Origin: Streptomyces sp. NBC_00569
GTDB taxonomy: Bacteria; Actinomycetota; Actinomycetes; Streptomycetales; Streptomycetaceae
Assembly (NCBI RefSeq): GCF_036345255.1
Contig: NZ_CP107783.1
Span: 9,045,001 to 9,109,000, forward strand
DNA: 64,000 nt
Direction of reading: 5' to 3'
Positions 34,368 through 43,042 of the stretch are shown here, piece after piece. The notes under the pieces are model-generated. The model saw nothing but the letters and a program-made list of their open reading frames with translations, was not told where the DNA came from and did no database searches. How positions within the stretch are numbered: position 1 is the stretch's first letter; every line of letters begins with the position of its first letter. The translations under genes were made by a program, and so were the position numbers.

Positions 34368-35480
34368 TCAACGTGCGACCGCTGTGAGGTGCGGGAAGCC
34401 GAGTACGGTCCGGCTGCGCAGGGCCTGGTCCGGGCGCAGGACGGTGCTCGGATAGTCGGGACGGTTGGGGGAGTCGGGGAAGTGCTGCGTCTCCAGGCAC
34501 AGGCCCGAGTGGGCGCCCAGCCTGCGGCCCAGCAAGTCGCCGAAGCCGCCGTCGAGTTGCTGTCCGGCGTAGACCTGGAGGCCCGGCTCGCTGGTGTGCA
34601 CCTCGAGCACGCGCCCGCTGCCGGGGTCCTCCAGGCGGGCCGCACGGCGCAGGGCCGCCCGCCCCTCACCGCAGGGACGGTCGCGGTCGTCGAGCACCCA
34701 GCAGTGGTCGTAGCCGCCGGCTCGCGCCAACTGCTCGTCGGTGTCGGCGATCCGTGCGCCGATCCGCCGCGCCCGGGTGAAGTCGAACGGTGAGCCGGCC
34801 ACCGGTGCCGGTGCCCCGGGGAGCGGGAGGCCCGTCGCGTCGATGGGCAGATACGCGGCGGCGTCCACCGTCAGCAGGTGGTCGAGTACTCCTCGGTCCG
34901 GGTTGCCGGAGAGGTTGAAGTAGGCGTGGTGCGTCAGATTGACGGGCGTGGGGCGGTCGGTGACGGCGTGGTAGTCGAGCGTCAGGGATCCGTCGGACGC
35001 GAGGGTGTACGTGACGGACACCTGGAGCGAACCGGGAAAGCCCTGGTCGCCGTGCGGACTGTCCAGGCTCAGCCGCACACTCGCGGCGCCGTCCGGCCGT
35101 TCGCACGGCTCGGCACGCCACAACCGGCGGTCGAACCCGTCTGCTCCGCCGTGCAGCGAGTTGCCCCGGTCGTTGCCGGGGATGTGGTGCCGCGTTCCGT
35201 CCAGCGTGAACGTGCCCGCGGCGATGCGGTTGGCGAACCGCCCCACCACGGCGCCGAGATACGCGCCGTGGGTGGCGTAGTGCTTCACGTCGGGGAGGCT
35301 CAGGACGACCTCGGCGGGCGGCCGGCGTTCGGGGCCGGGGACGCGCAGGGAGTGCAGTACGGCGCCGTACGTCAGCACGGCGGCCTCGACTCCGCTCGCA
35401 CTGCGCAGGGTCCAGCGTTCGACCGGGAGGCCCGAGGGGGTGGCGCCGAAGGGTGCCGGGAAGGGGACGGCGAAAGACAT
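34368..35480 (-). CDS. Aldose 1-epimerase (mutarotase)
   Basis: A 370-residue galactose-mutarotase-fold enzyme that interconverts alpha and beta anomers of free aldoses. Recognisable elements are GNDRGNSLHGGADGFD (catalytic His region), LTHHAYFNLSG (second His) and the C-terminal catalytic Glu region LCLETQHFPDSPN. It lies between the LacI gene and the importer, all in one direction, with its own operator at 35587-35600, so it belongs to the sugar regulon. Confidence 0.93.
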   Translation of the reverse strand: MSFAVPFPAPFGATPSGLPVERWTLRSASGVEAAVLTYGAVLHSLRVPGPERRPPAEVVLSLPDVKHYATHGAYLGAVVGRFANRIAAGTFTLDGTRHHIPGNDRGNSLHGGADGFDRRLWRAEPCERPDGAASVRLSLDSPHGDQGFPGSLQVSVTYTLASDGSLTLDYHAVTDRPTPVNLTHHAYFNLSGNPDRGVLDHLLTVDAAAYLPIDATGLPLPGAPAPVAGSPFDFTRARRIGARIADTDEQLARAGGYDHCWVLDDRDRPCGEGRAALRRAARLEDPGSGRVLEVHTSEPGLQVYAGQQLDGGFGDLLGRRLGAHSGLCLETQHFPDSPNRPDYPSTVLRPDQALRSRTVLGFPHLTAVAR

Positions 35481-35586
35481 GGGCTCCTCGCGGGGGTGAG
35501 GGCCGGGCTCTGTCCGGCGCCGGACGCGGGCGATGCCGGCGGGGCGCCGACGGAGCCGGAGACCGGCAGCTGCGGACGCCTGGACA

Positions 35587-35600
35587 TTACAACGTTGTAA
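35587..35600. promoter_or_regulatory. Perfect LacI operator before the epimerase
   Basis: TTACAACGTTGTAA is a perfect 14-bp palindrome with the central CG step typical of LacI-family sites. It lies 107 bp upstream of the epimerase start and is the best match of the four sites in this locus. Confidence 0.75.
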
Positions 35601-35717
35601 GGGGCCGGTACAGGTATCTGCTCAGGTCTTTCGATATCCGTCGGTCACCGGCGGATGCCCGGTCGGGAATTCCGGCGGGAAGTCCCCCTGCCGGCGGAAC
35701 GGGCACGCGCTCCCGCC

Positions 35718-35753
35718 GCCCTGCCTGCGTGCTCCGCCCTGCCTACGTGCTCC
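35718..35753. repeat. Tandem 18-bp repeat at the lacI stop codon
   Basis: GCCCTGCCTGCGTGCTCC (35718-35735) is followed at once by a copy with one change (35736-35753). The second copy overlaps the last codons of the LacI gene. Confidence 0.8.
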
Positions 35754-36753
35754 GCCCCAGCGTGCTCTCGCGCGCGATGAGCCGGTAGTCCGCCCAGACA
35801 CGGCGGGGTTCGGGCGCCTGGCCGCTGAGCCGGGCGAGGACCGACTCCACCGCCATCCGCGCGATGGCCTCCTTGTCCGGCGACACGGAGGTGAGCGTGA
35901 CCGCCCCGAAGTGCCCCTCGACGACGTCGTCGAAGCCGACCACGGCGACGTCCTCGGGTACGCGCATGCCGCGTTCCGACAGCACCCGCATCGCTCCGAT
36001 GGCGATGGGGTCGTTGTACGCGAACACGGCGTCGGGCCGGCGCCCCGTCTCCAGGATCCGGGTCATCGCCGCCGCGCCGTCCGCGTGCCCCCACCCTTCG
36101 GTCGTCGCGATCAGCCCGTCGTCCACGGACAGGCCTGCCGAGAGAAGCTCCTCGCGCCACCCCTGAAGACGCAGATGGGCGGGTTGGCTGTGGCCGCGGC
36201 GCGCACCGATGAACGCCACCTCGCGACGCCCCAGATCGATGAGATGGCGCACGGCGGTACGGGCCGCCGCGACGTTGTCCACCGCGATGTGGTCGTAGGG
36301 CAGGTCGTAGTGGCGCTCGCCGAGCAGGACCAGAGGCACGTTCTCCGTGCGCTCACGGAGGTCCTCCGCCTCCAGCTCGATGGGGCTGAGGATCAGGCCG
36401 TCGATGACGCGGGCGCGGAAACCCTGGCTGACCAGGACCTCCTGTTCGCGCCGGCCGCCCGTGTGGTCCAGGAGCACGATGTAGTCGTGCAGGGCGGCGG
36501 CGTCGATCACCGCGGCCGCGAGCTCGGCGAAGTACGGGTTGCCCAGCTCGGGAAGGGCGAGGGCGATGATGCCCGTCCGCCCCTGACGCAGGTGCCGCGC
36601 GGTGAGGTTGGGCCGGTAGCCGAGCTCGTCGATGGCCTGCTGCACCCGCTCGCGCATCGCGGGTGTGACGTGCTGGTAGTTGTTCACCACATTCGAGACG
36701 GTCTTGATCGACACGCCCGCACGCGCGGCGACGTCCTTGAGGCTGACCCGCAC
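35743..36753 (-). CDS. LacI-family transcriptional regulator of the sugar locus
   Basis: A 336-residue LacI protein. The N-terminal helix-turn-helix and hinge (SLKDVAARAGVSIKTVSNVV, residues 3-22; RPNLTARHLRQGRTG) is followed by a type 1 periplasmic-binding sugar domain. GTG 36753 is 5 bases after AAGGA; the long open frame further upstream is repetitive and non-coding. Four similar palindromes lie before its own gene and three neighbouring transcription units, so it probably represses the whole locus until the imported sugar binds. Confidence 0.92.
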   Translation of the reverse strand: MRVSLKDVAARAGVSIKTVSNVVNNYQHVTPAMRERVQQAIDELGYRPNLTARHLRQGRTGIIALALPELGNPYFAELAAAVIDAAALHDYIVLLDHTGGRREQEVLVSQGFRARVIDGLILSPIELEAEDLRERTENVPLVLLGERHYDLPYDHIAVDNVAAARTAVRHLIDLGRREVAFIGARRGHSQPAHLRLQGWREELLSAGLSVDDGLIATTEGWGHADGAAAMTRILETGRRPDAVFAYNDPIAIGAMRVLSERGMRVPEDVAVVGFDDVVEGHFGAVTLTSVSPDKEAIARMAVESVLARLSGQAPEPRRVWADYRLIARESTLGRST

Positions 36754-36848
36754 AACATTCCTTCCGGTGGCCTGCCGGGCACCGGGACCGTTGCGTGCCC
36801 GCACGGCGCCGGAGCCATGGCCCCGGCGCAAAGGCTCTGGAGCCGGGC

Positions 36849-36862
36849 TTGCAACGTTATAC
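36849..36862. promoter_or_regulatory. LacI operator before its own gene
   Basis: TTGCAACGTTATAC shares the CAACGTT core and 11 of 14 positions with the perfect site. It lies about 95 bp upstream of the lacI start and fits autoregulation. Confidence 0.55.
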
Positions 36863-36929
36863 GTCCGCATGGCGAAGAGTGGCAAGAGGAGCGGACCTAC
36901 CCGGCACCGGCAGCCGGACCAGCAGCGGA

Positions 36930-37145
36930 AGCGGACCCGGGCACACCGGACGCCCGACGCACCGGACGCACGACGCACAGCACGCCCTACGCGCAGGACT
37001 CCCGATGCACGGGACCCCGGCACGCCGACCCCTGACACGGGGGACGCCGGCACACCGGTTCCCGACAGGCCCGGGCATGCCGACCCCTGACACACAGGAG
37101 TACCGGCACACGGACCCCGGCACACGGTCCCCGGCGCACCGACGC
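36930..37145. repeat. Degenerate CCGGCACAC/CCGGACGC-rich repeat tract
   Basis: Short units such as CACCGGACGC, CCGGCACAC and two copies of GCCGACCCCTGACAC (near 37022 and 37079) recur for about 200 bp. There is no coding signal. It may be a slippage-prone spacer downstream of GH127. Confidence 0.6.
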
Positions 37146-37191
37146 CGTGGCGCGCCGGGATACCCCTGGCGCGCCACGATCGGTCACGACG

Positions 37192-39591
37192 TCAGAGCAG
37201 CCGCCACAAGTGGTCGTCCGTCCCGTTGTCGTCGAACTGGACGACCTGCGCGCTGTCCGCCGTCGACATCCCGTCCACGCCGAGGACCTTGCCGCTGTTC
37301 TTGTTGCGGATCCGGTACCACCCGTCCCCGCTGTCGACGAGCGCCCACAGATGGTCGGCGGTGCCGTTGTCCTCGTACTGGACGACGTGTGCGCTGTCCG
37401 CCGTGGACATCCCGTCGACCCCGAGGACCTTTCCGCTCTGGCCGTTACGGATCAGATGCCAGCCGTCGCCCTTGTCGACGAGCTGCCACGCGTGGTCGCC
37501 CGTACCGGAGTTGGCGAACTGTACGACGCGGGCGCTGTTCTCCGTCGACATGCCGTCGACCGCGAGAACCTTCCCGCTGTGCTTGTTGGCGATGCGCCGG
37601 AACGCGGGCTCCGGCGTCCATGCCCTGCCGTCGGGCGAGGCCTGGGGAAACGCCGTGATCCGCAGCCGGGCCGCGCCCATCGGGACGAGTGTCACGGTCT
37701 CGACGGGCGCGTCGCTGCGGGCCGGTCCGCTCTGCAGGGGCGCGACGACGTGCTCGTCGTCCGCGACCCACTCCTCGATGCGACGGGCGCGCGCGGTGAT
37801 GTGCACCGGAGTCGTTCCGTGGGTGAACGGGTTGTCCCCGACCGGCCCGTCGTCGCGCCGGAACGAGAGCCCGGCGTCGGGCGACAGGCCGTAGTTCCAG
37901 GCGGAGGTCGCGTGCACCTCGTAGTGGGGGAACGTGTCGTCGCCCGCGTAGCGCTCGTACTGCTCGCCGATCTTCAGGGAGTAGGTGAGCGGTCCGTGGT
38001 CGACGCTGACGGCGTCGTGGTGGTCGGGCCACTGGCGTACGGAAGTGTGCTGCGGCAGGCGCAGCGTCACCACGTCCCCGTCGTGCCAGGTCCGCTCCAC
38101 CTCGGCCCAGACAGGCCCGTCCTCGGCCGCCAGACGCTTGCCGTTGACGCGGAGCTCGGGCCCGCGGCACCACCCCGGGATACGCAGCCGGAGAGGGAAA
38201 CGCACCGGCTTCGGGGTGGAGAGCCTGAACTCGACGGTCTCGGTGAAGGGGTAGCCGGTCTCCTCGACGATGGTCACCCAGGTGCCGCCGGCGACCCGCG
38301 TACGGACCGTGCAGGGGGCGTACATGGCGGCGGCGAGCCCGTCGCCGGGCGTCGCGAGCCACAGCTCCTCGGTGAAGTAGGGCCAGCCCATGCCGTAGTT
38401 GTGCGGGCAGCAGCGGTACTGGTCGACGCCGGGCTGCAAGGACTGCATGGCGAAGCCGTTCTGGAACTGCCCTTGTGTCTTCGGGGTGTTGTCCAGGTCG
38501 ACGCTGTTGGCGCTGGTGACGTAGTGCAGGGACTTGCCCTGCGGGTCGAGTGCGGCGGGCAGCATGTTGAACGCGAGTTCCTCGCAGCGGTCCGCCCACA
38601 CCGGGTCACCGGTGATGCGTGTGAGCAGTTCATGGCTGGCCATGAACTCGACGATCCCGCAGGTCTCGAAGCCCTGACGGGGGTCGCCGAAGCCGGGCCG
38701 GTAGTTCTCGTCGCCCGCCATGCCGCCGCCGGGGAACTGGCCGTACGCACCCATCACGGCGTCGTAACCGCGGTAGGTGGCCCGGGTCAGCTCGGCCGAG
38801 CCGGTGAGCTGTGCGTACTGGGCCGGCTCACGGAATCCCTGGGCGATGTTCACGTTGTGGCGCGAGGGCGTGCCGCCCGTCCAGTCCGCCCCGAGGGTGT
38901 GCATCTTGCCCGCCAGATCGAGGAGGAACTTCTCCCCGGTACGGCGGTACAGCCACACCACGATGTCGAGTCCGTCGCCCCAACGGTACGAAACCCAGCT
39001 GGAGTTGAAGGCTCCGGCTCCCTGGGCGTTCATGAAACGCAGGAAGCGTGTGACGAACGGGACGACGCGCCGGTCGCGCGCGTACTCCTCGTAGGTCCGC
39101 AACGCCATCAGCAGCGGCAGGAACGGCCAGAAGTCCGGACCGCCGTTGAGCGAGGTGCGCAGCGCGCGCGGGCCGAAGAAGCCGTCGCTCTCCTGCGTGG
39201 CGAGGATGGCGTCGATCCACTCGCGCGAACGGGCCAGGGCGTGCTCGTCACCGGTGGCGACGGCGAGCGGTACGTAGCCGCGCAGCCAGTACGGCAGTTC
39301 CTCCCATGCGCCGCGCTCGGGGTGCACCCAGCCGGTGTTGTCGAAGTCCAGGAAGTGGGAGAGGTCCTCGTACCGGCCGCACAGCCCGTCGAGCTGGAGT
39401 TTCAGCTGTCCGGCGAGCCAGCCACGGGCGGTGACACTGCCGGAGGGCAGTTTCCGGAACGCGTCCGGGAGCAGCGTGCCGGCCGACGGGCGTGAAGCCG
39501 CCGCCGCGGACGTGGCGAACGGGCCACCGAGGGCCGCGGCGCCCAGGCCCAGGGCGCCGGCACCGAGAAGAGCGCGTCTGCTGACAGGCAT
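37192..39591 (-). CDS. Secreted GH127-family glycosidase with C-terminal ricin-type lectin domain
   Basis: A 799-residue exported protein. The Tat-type signal (SRRALLGAGALGLGAAALGG) precedes a catalytic (alpha/alpha)6 barrel of family GH127. The zinc/cysteine active-site elements of HypBA1-like beta-L-arabinofuranosidases are present: ETC at about 308-310 and the CCPHN cysteines at about 393-394. The last about 130 residues are a ricin-type (CBM13-like) domain of three repeats, each with the sequence SGKVLGVDGMST or close to it. It probably removes terminal beta-L-arabinofuranose from a glycan outside the cell; GH127 includes other furanosidase activities. Confidence 0.9.
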   Translation of the reverse strand: MPVSRRALLGAGALGLGAAALGGPFATSAAAASRPSAGTLLPDAFRKLPSGSVTARGWLAGQLKLQLDGLCGRYEDLSHFLDFDNTGWVHPERGAWEELPYWLRGYVPLAVATGDEHALARSREWIDAILATQESDGFFGPRALRTSLNGGPDFWPFLPLLMALRTYEEYARDRRVVPFVTRFLRFMNAQGAGAFNSSWVSYRWGDGLDIVVWLYRRTGEKFLLDLAGKMHTLGADWTGGTPSRHNVNIAQGFREPAQYAQLTGSAELTRATYRGYDAVMGAYGQFPGGGMAGDENYRPGFGDPRQGFETCGIVEFMASHELLTRITGDPVWADRCEELAFNMLPAALDPQGKSLHYVTSANSVDLDNTPKTQGQFQNGFAMQSLQPGVDQYRCCPHNYGMGWPYFTEELWLATPGDGLAAAMYAPCTVRTRVAGGTWVTIVEETGYPFTETVEFRLSTPKPVRFPLRLRIPGWCRGPELRVNGKRLAAEDGPVWAEVERTWHDGDVVTLRLPQHTSVRQWPDHHDAVSVDHGPLTYSLKIGEQYERYAGDDTFPHYEVHATSAWNYGLSPDAGLSFRRDDGPVGDNPFTHGTTPVHITARARRIEEWVADDEHVVAPLQSGPARSDAPVETVTLVPMGAARLRITAFPQASPDGRAWTPEPAFRRIANKHSGKVLAVDGMSTENSARVVQFANSGTGDHAWQLVDKGDGWHLIRNGQSGKVLGVDGMSTADSAHVVQYEDNGTADHLWALVDSGDGWYRIRNKNSGKVLGVDGMSTADSAQVVQFDDNGTDDHLWRLL

Positions 39592-39678
39592 GCGGGTGCT
39601 CCTGTTCGGGGGGGGGTACGAGGTACGAGGGGTGGGGATGCGAAGGGCCGCGCTCGCGCAAGAAGGGCGAGCCGCGCC

Positions 39679-39720
39679 CCGGTCCCCCTTCCGCCCGACG
39701 GAGCGCGGAAGGGGGACCGG
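39679..39720 (-). terminator. Terminator between GH2 and GH127 genes
   Basis: A perfect 16-bp stem (CCGGTCCCCCTTCCGC, 39679-39694, with GCGGAAGGGGGACCGG, 39705-39720) and a 10-base loop. It lies 18 bp past the GH2 stop, so GH127 downstream is either expressed by readthrough or from a promoter in 39592-39678. Confidence 0.8.
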
Positions 39721-39738
39721 TCACATGTCAGACCGTGC

Positions 39739-42342
39739 TCAGCTGCCGGAACAGCCGGCCACGGTCGCCTGCGAAGCGTCGCGGATCAGCGCGTCCTGCG
39801 CCGCCTTCACCCGCTTCACATCCGGCTTGACGATCTTGCGGTCGTACGTCACCAGGCCGTTGAGCTCACCCTCGACGTCCGAGATCTGCGTGTACACGGC
39901 GCCGTTGCTGCCCTGGCAGGCCAGCTTGTGCACCTCGGCGAGCCGCGCGAGGTAGTCGTCCGTGTACTTCGCCGGGTCGACGTCCACGTACGACTGCTGC
40001 ACCGCCCAGGCGTGACCGGGCACCGCGAGGCCGAGTCCGCCGTACTCGCCGCTGACCAGAGCGCGCTTGCCGTCGGGGTGCGGCGGCAGGGCCGGGCTCG
40101 GGTAGCCGTGCTCGTCCATGATGTCGCCGGTCCCGCCGTCCGCCCCGAGGTTGAGGCCCGACATGTTGTTGACCAGCCGCGTCGGGTCCCAGGCCTTGGC
40201 CTGCTCGGCGATGCGGCCCACGTCGTACTGGCCCCAGCCCTCGTTGAAGGTGACCCACATGACCACCGAGGGGTGGCTGCTGTGCTGGTCGATCATCGTC
40301 TTCATCTCGCGCTCGTACTCGGCGCGCGCGGCCGCGTCCGGCGCCGCGCTCATGGCCGGCATGTCCTGCCACACCATCAGACCCAGCTTGTCCGCCCAGT
40401 AGAACCAGCGGTCGGGCTCGACCTTGATGTGCTTGCGGACCGAGTTGAAGCCCATCTGCTTGTGCATCTTCAGGTCGTAGGCCAGCGCCTCGTCCGTCGG
40501 TGCGGTGTGCAGTCCGTCGGGCCAGAAGCCCTGGTCGAGCGTGGCCATCATGAAGACGGGCTTGCCGTTGAGGAGGGTGCGCGGCGTGCCGTTCACCTTC
40601 TCCACGGAGATGGAGCGCATCCCGAAGTAGCTGCCGACGCTGTCCTTGCCGACGTTCACCTTGAGGTTGTAGAGGAACGGGTCGTCGGGCGACCACAGAT
40701 GCGCCTTGTCGATCTTCAGGGTCAGCGGCGCGCCGGTGACCCCGCTCGCCGTGGCGACCCTGCGCTTGCCGTCGTACGCCGTCGCCGTGACCGGCACTCC
40801 GTCCCGAACGCCCTTGGCCTCGACGGTGGCCTTGCCCGCAGCGACGTCCGGGGTGATCTTGAGGTCGGCGGCGTGATCGGCCGCGACCGGCTCCATCCAC
40901 ACGGTCTGCCAGATGCCGGAGGAGGGGGTGTACCAGATGCCGCTCGGGTCGAGGCGCTGCTTGCCGACCGGCGGGTTCTCGCCGCCCTGCGCGTCCGTCG
41001 GGTCGTAGACGCCGACGATCAGCTCCTGGGTGCGCCCCGGCTTCAGCGCGTCCGTGACGTCGGCGCTGAACTTGTCGTAGCCGCCCTTGTGTTCGGCGAC
41101 CTTGGTTCCGTTGACGTACACCTCGGACTGCCAGTCGACGGCGCCGAAGTTCAGCTGGAGGCGCTTGCCGTCACCGACCTTCCAGCCCGCGGGAACCGTG
41201 AAGGTGCGGCGATACCACATGCGGTCCTCGTGGCGCTCGATGCCGGAGAGCTGCGACTCGACCGGGTAGGGCACGAGGATCTTCTCGCCGAGCTGCTTGC
41301 CGACCGGCGGCTTGTCACTGGACTTCGCCGCGGCGAACTGCCACTCGCCGTTGAGGTTCTGCCAGGCGTCCCGCGTGAGCTGCGGGCGCGGGTACTCGGG
41401 GTGGGCGTTCTTCGGCCCCACCTCGTCGGCCCACTTGGTGCGCAGCTCGTACTCGGAGTCGTTCGGGCCGCTGCTCCAGAACTGGCCGACGGCCTTGTCG
41501 CCGGTGCTGGTCAGCCCGCCCTTGCCGTCGTACGTGACGTCGGCCTGGCCGGACGCGCCGCCGCCCTTCTTGCCCACGACCGGCTCCTTGAGCCCGACGA
41601 GCAGGGTGCGGGGGTCGGCCGGGTCGGCCTTGATCGTGGAGAGCGGCCACTGGGCGCCGCCGATCACGGCCTGGAGGTGATCCGCGAGGCCGGCCGGCGG
41701 GGCCGCGAGGGACTGCGCGAAGTCGAGCTTGAGGGTACGGCCGTCCTTGAGGACGGTCGTGGATATCGCCCCGTCGTAGTCCCAGCCGTCGGGCAGCCGG
41801 AAGGCGGAGGAGGGAATCGCCTCCTTGGTCTCGCCCGGCTCGGTCCAGCGCAGATGGAGGTTCGAGCCGCCGAAGTGCTCGAAGTACTCGACCTTGATGT
41901 CGTACGGCTTGCCGGCCGTCAACTCGACGGGCTGGGAGGTCTGTTCCTTGTCCCAGTCGTCGACCCAGTGGTCGATGGCCAGCTTGCCGTCGACCCAGAG
42001 CCGGAAGCCGTTGTCGCCGGTGATGGAAAACGTTGTCGCGCCGGTCTTCTCCGGTACGACCTTGCCCGTCCAGCGCACACTGGCGTCGTCGGCCTGGCCG
42101 GTGGCCGTCCGCAGCCGCGGCTCGAGGGTGTCGAAGTCGAGTTTCGGGTCGAAGCCGGTGGCCTTGAGTTCGTGGAAGTCGAAGGCTCCCGAGGCGGACT
42201 GGGTGTAGTACTCGCCCTTCAGGCCGTGGGGTTCGACCGGGTCGTCGGCCGCTGTCGCCGACGGTGACACGGTGAGTGCCGCGAGGCCCAGTCCCGCGGC
42301 CAGCAGCATGGCCAGTCGGCCTCTGAGTCGTTTGGTGCGCAC
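39739..42342 (-). CDS. Secreted GH2-family glycosidase with N-terminal PA14 domain
   Basis: An 867-residue exported enzyme. It has a signal peptide (AMLLAAGLGLAALTVS), a PA14 domain (about 40-170: GLKGEYYTQ to DGWDYDGAI) and then the GH2 sugar-binding, immunoglobulin-like and TIM-barrel domains. The acid/base Glu lies in TFNEGWGQYD (about 700) and the nucleophile region in SGEYGGLG (about 763). GH2 covers beta-galactosidase, beta-glucuronidase, beta-mannosidase and arabinosidase activities, so the linkage is not certain. The start is GTG 42342 with GGAGG upstream; a LacI operator lies 46 bp before it. Confidence 0.9.
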   Translation of the reverse strand: MRTKRLRGRLAMLLAAGLGLAALTVSPSATAADDPVEPHGLKGEYYTQSASGAFDFHELKATGFDPKLDFDTLEPRLRTATGQADDASVRWTGKVVPEKTGATTFSITGDNGFRLWVDGKLAIDHWVDDWDKEQTSQPVELTAGKPYDIKVEYFEHFGGSNLHLRWTEPGETKEAIPSSAFRLPDGWDYDGAISTTVLKDGRTLKLDFAQSLAAPPAGLADHLQAVIGGAQWPLSTIKADPADPRTLLVGLKEPVVGKKGGGASGQADVTYDGKGGLTSTGDKAVGQFWSSGPNDSEYELRTKWADEVGPKNAHPEYPRPQLTRDAWQNLNGEWQFAAAKSSDKPPVGKQLGEKILVPYPVESQLSGIERHEDRMWYRRTFTVPAGWKVGDGKRLQLNFGAVDWQSEVYVNGTKVAEHKGGYDKFSADVTDALKPGRTQELIVGVYDPTDAQGGENPPVGKQRLDPSGIWYTPSSGIWQTVWMEPVAADHAADLKITPDVAAGKATVEAKGVRDGVPVTATAYDGKRRVATASGVTGAPLTLKIDKAHLWSPDDPFLYNLKVNVGKDSVGSYFGMRSISVEKVNGTPRTLLNGKPVFMMATLDQGFWPDGLHTAPTDEALAYDLKMHKQMGFNSVRKHIKVEPDRWFYWADKLGLMVWQDMPAMSAAPDAAARAEYEREMKTMIDQHSSHPSVVMWVTFNEGWGQYDVGRIAEQAKAWDPTRLVNNMSGLNLGADGGTGDIMDEHGYPSPALPPHPDGKRALVSGEYGGLGLAVPGHAWAVQQSYVDVDPAKYTDDYLARLAEVHKLACQGSNGAVYTQISDVEGELNGLVTYDRKIVKPDVKRVKAAQDALIRDASQATVAGCSGS

Positions 42343-42387
42343 GAATCCTCCTTGACTGAGGAAGGGGGGCGGCTCGTCGCCTGCGTT

Positions 42388-42401
42388 TGTACAACGTTGG
42401 A
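42388..42401. promoter_or_regulatory. LacI operator before the GH2 gene
   Basis: GTACAACGTTGGAA matches the perfect site at 12 of 14 positions. It lies 46 bp upstream of the GH2 start, close enough to block its promoter. Confidence 0.65.
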
Positions 42402-42497
42402 AGGAGCGGGCAGTTGGCATGACAGCACGCACTCAGGTGCGCTGTCCAGGGTCATGACAAGACGCCCCTCGGTCACCGCGAGGGCCGGCGGGGATCA

Positions 42498-42734
42498 GCG
42501 CACGCCCACATGCGTGACATCTGGGGCGACCCGAAGCGCGGCGCCGTCCCCGTCAACTGGACGGTCAGCCCCGTGCTCGCCGACATCGGACCCGGGCTTC
42601 TGGCGTACTACCAGGAGACCGCCACCGGAAACGACCTGCTGATCGCGGGCCCCTCGGGCGCGGGTTACACCTATGCCGGTTCCTGGCCCGAGAAGGCGCT
42701 CGACGCGTACACGGAACTCACCGGGCAAGGGACG
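42498..42734 (+). pseudogene. Remnant of a GxGYxYxxY-motif secreted protein
   Basis: About 78 codons match the middle of the GxGYxYxxY family (PF14323-like). They include MRDIWGDPKRG, VPVNWTVSPVLADIGPG, NDLLIAGPSGAGYTYAGSWP and DAYTELTG. Full-length members are several hundred residues with a signal peptide; both ends are missing here and the reading frame continues into unrelated sequence. It is a gene relic lying next to the glycoside hydrolase locus. Confidence 0.7.
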
Positions 42735-42845
42735 CTGCACGACTATCGGCGCGACGCCCACAACTCGCGGCGTTCATCAGTGCAGGGTCATCCGAATGCT
42801 GGGCGCGTGCATCCGGTGGTCAGGCGTTTTTGCTGGAAGATAGAG

Positions 42846-42895
42846 ACAGAGCCCCGCTCGGCCCACCCCCCCCGGCCGGGCGGGGCTCGCTCTGT
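42846..42895. terminator. Hairpin terminator
   Basis: AGCCCCGC (42850-42857) pairs with GCGGGGCT (42880-42887), with extra outer pairing of ACAGA and TCTGT. It follows the GxGYxYxxY relic and insulates the next MFS gene. Confidence 0.65.
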
Positions 42896-42978
42896 GTGAG
42901 CGGGCCCCGCGGTGGAGATTGTGCGTGCGGGCTCCCCCAGTGGTTCTTCGTCGACGGCATTGCGCAATCCTCTTGCTA

Positions 42979-42995
42979 TTGCAAGTAAGTTGCAA
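42979..42995. promoter_or_regulatory. TTGCAA-N5-TTGCAA element upstream of the MFS gene
   Basis: Two self-complementary TTGCAA half-sites (42979-42984 and 42990-42995) are set 11 bp apart, about one helical turn, in an AT-richer promoter region 48 bp before the MFS start. MarR-type sites look like this. Confidence 0.5.
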
Positions 42996-43042
42996 CAAGC
43001 TGTTCCGGTCCTTACTGCCTGCCCAGGACGCGGAGCCACGCC

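Larger units (their letters stand above)
36754..37191. other. Non-coding region between GH127 and lacI
   Basis: A 438-bp stretch holding the lacI operator and promoter near 36849-36862, followed by low-complexity repeats (about 36930-37145). The long minus-strand open frame through it is a by-product of the repeat composition. Confidence 0.6.

Noticed and set aside
36754..37125. N-terminal extension of the LacI frame
   Set aside because: The sequence is a degenerate repeat tract and the LacI helix-turn-helix starts at GTG 36753.
39592..39678. A LacI operator before GH127
   Set aside because: No CAACGTT-like palindrome is visible there; only the terminator hairpin and ribosome binding site.
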